This document shows, piece after piece, positions 4,572-5,376 of a stretch of DNA of 5,376 nt (position 1 is the stretch's first letter; every line of letters starts with the position of its first letter). The position numbers and the translations under genes were made by a program. Origin of the DNA: an uncultured Clostridia bacterium (GTDB taxonomy: Bacteria > Bacillota > Clostridia > Christensenellales > UBA1242); the NCBI GenBank assembly GCA_934725745.1, contig CAKVCH010000055.1, positions 1 through 5,376 on the forward strand, in the 5' to 3' direction. The notes below the pieces were generated by a model. The model was not told the origin of the DNA. It ran no database searches and saw only the letters and a program-made list of their open reading frames with translations.

Positions 4572-5376
4572 ATGGAAAGTAAAAAATATGTTTACCTTTT
4601 CAGCGAAGGTAACGCAAAAATGAGAGAAATCCTAGGGGGCAAAGGAGCTAATTTGGCTGAAATGACCAATCTTCATCTTCCAGTTCCACAAGGGTTTACA
4701 ATTTCTACCGAAGCGTGTACACAATATTACGAAGACGGAAAGAAAATAAATAAAGAAATCGAAAGCCAAATTATGGAATATATTGGCAAAATGGAACAAA
4801 TTACAGGCAAAAAGTTTGGGGATAAAGAAAACCCACTTCTTGTTTCTGTTCGTAGCGGTGCAAGGGCAAGTATGCCTGGGATGATGGACACTATTTTGAA
4901 CTTGGGACTTAACGAAGAAGTCGTTGAAATTTTGTCTAAAAAGTCAAACAATCCACGCTGGGCTTGGGATAGTTATAGAAGATTTATTCAAATGTACAGC
5001 GATGTTGTTATGGAAGTTGGCAAGAAATATTTTGAACAACTTATCGACAAAATGAAAGAAAGAAAGGGCGTCACACTTGACATTGAACTTGACGCAAACG
5101 ACCTTAAAGAACTTGCAAGAGAGTTTAAAGCTGAATATAAGGAAAAAATCGGACAAGACTTCCCAGACGATCCAAAAGAACAACTTATGGGTGCAATTAA
5201 GGCTGTTTTCAGAAGTTGGGACAACCCAAGAGCCAACTATTATAGAATGCAAAACGACATACCTTACAGTTGGGGAACGGCTGTCAATGTTCAAATGATG
5301 GTTTTTGGCAATCTTGGCGACACAAGTGGTACAGGCGTTGCGTTTACTCGTGACCCAGCGAACGGCGAAAAACATC
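4572..5376 (+). CDS. ppdK: Pyruvate, phosphate dikinase, N-terminal part (runs off the window)
   Basis: The first 268 codons of PPDK, which interconverts pyruvate + ATP + Pi and PEP + AMP + PPi through a phosphohistidine. In Clostridia it can serve glycolysis or PEP supply. The visible part is the ATP-grasp nucleotide-binding domain. It opens [10 protein letters not shown] (5-14), with the [10 protein letters not shown] loop at 22-31, PVPQGFTI at 37-44 and the very conserved [16 protein letters not shown] at 92-107. K24 and R94 match the ATP-contacting Lys22 and Arg92 of the Clostridium symbiosum enzyme. [14 protein letters not shown] and [11 protein letters not shown] follow near the window edge. 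Full-length family members are about 880 residues, so roughly 70 percent, including the catalytic His domain and the PEP/pyruvate barrel, lies beyond 5376. The ATG has AAGGAG (4560-4565) six bases upstream. No frame break is seen. Confidence 0.98.
   Translation, partial: MESKKYVYLFSEGNAKMREILGGKGANLAEMTNLHLPVPQGFTISTEACTQYYEDGKKINKEIESQIMEYIGKMEQITGKKFGDKENPLLVSVRSGARASMPGMMDTILNLGLNEEVVEILSKKSNNPRWAWDSYRRFIQMYSDVVMEVGKKYFEQLIDKMKERKGVTLDIELDANDLKELAREFKAEYKEKIGQDFPDDPKEQLMGAIKAVFRSWDNPRANYYRMQNDIPYSWGTAVNVQMMVFGNLGDTSGTGVAFTRDPANGEKH

Noticed and set aside
4944..5375. Open frames on the minus strand opposite ppdK
   Set aside because: They run antisense to strongly conserved PPDK sequence, resemble no known family and have no start signals; they are shadows of the real gene.

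Overview
The window looks like chromosomal DNA from a low-GC Gram-positive bacterium, most likely an endospore-forming or formerly endospore-forming Clostridia-type member of the Bacillota. Three things support this: very AT-rich intergenic DNA with AAGGAG-type ribosome binding sites; the conserved Firmicutes order yqfC-yqfD-ybeY-era-recO; and a pyruvate, phosphate dikinase gene right after recO, a gene and place common in Clostridia. All genes read on the + strand. TAA and TAG are the only stops seen, and nothing points to an altered code. I cannot name the species.

Layout: bases 2-73 hold the last 23 codons of an unrecognised gene. yqfC (155-418) follows, with its ribosome binding site in the loop and its start codon in the stem of a predicted hairpin. 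A 282-base gap (419-700) then carries a run of evenly spaced A-tracts. Next come yqfD (701-1594), a 134-base gap, ybeY (1729-2229) and era (2219-3121), the last two overlapping by 11 bases. A 178-base gap after era contains a palindrome, three DnaA-box-like sites (two exact) and a candidate promoter. After it come an unrecognised 63-codon gene (3300-3491), recO (3593-4315), a clear intrinsic terminator (4369-4399), a good sigma-A-type promoter (4516-4544) and the first 268 codons of ppdK (4572 to the window end).

How the genes fit together: YqfC and YqfD belong to sporulation families. YbeY and Era both act in 16S rRNA and 30S subunit maturation, and their overlap suggests coupled translation. 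RecO acts in recombinational repair. The terminator closes this housekeeping cluster, and ppdK starts as a separate unit of pyruvate/PEP metabolism. phoH, often found between yqfD and ybeY, is absent here, as are the dgkA and cdd genes often found between ybeY and era.

Most of the window is ordinary core genome. The points that deserve a second look are the DnaA boxes set inside the candidate promoter ahead of the small gene and recO, the hairpin over the yqfC start, the phased A-tracts, a YqfD that lacks about 100 residues near its C-terminal part, and a serine in place of the usual asparagine in the Era G4 motif.
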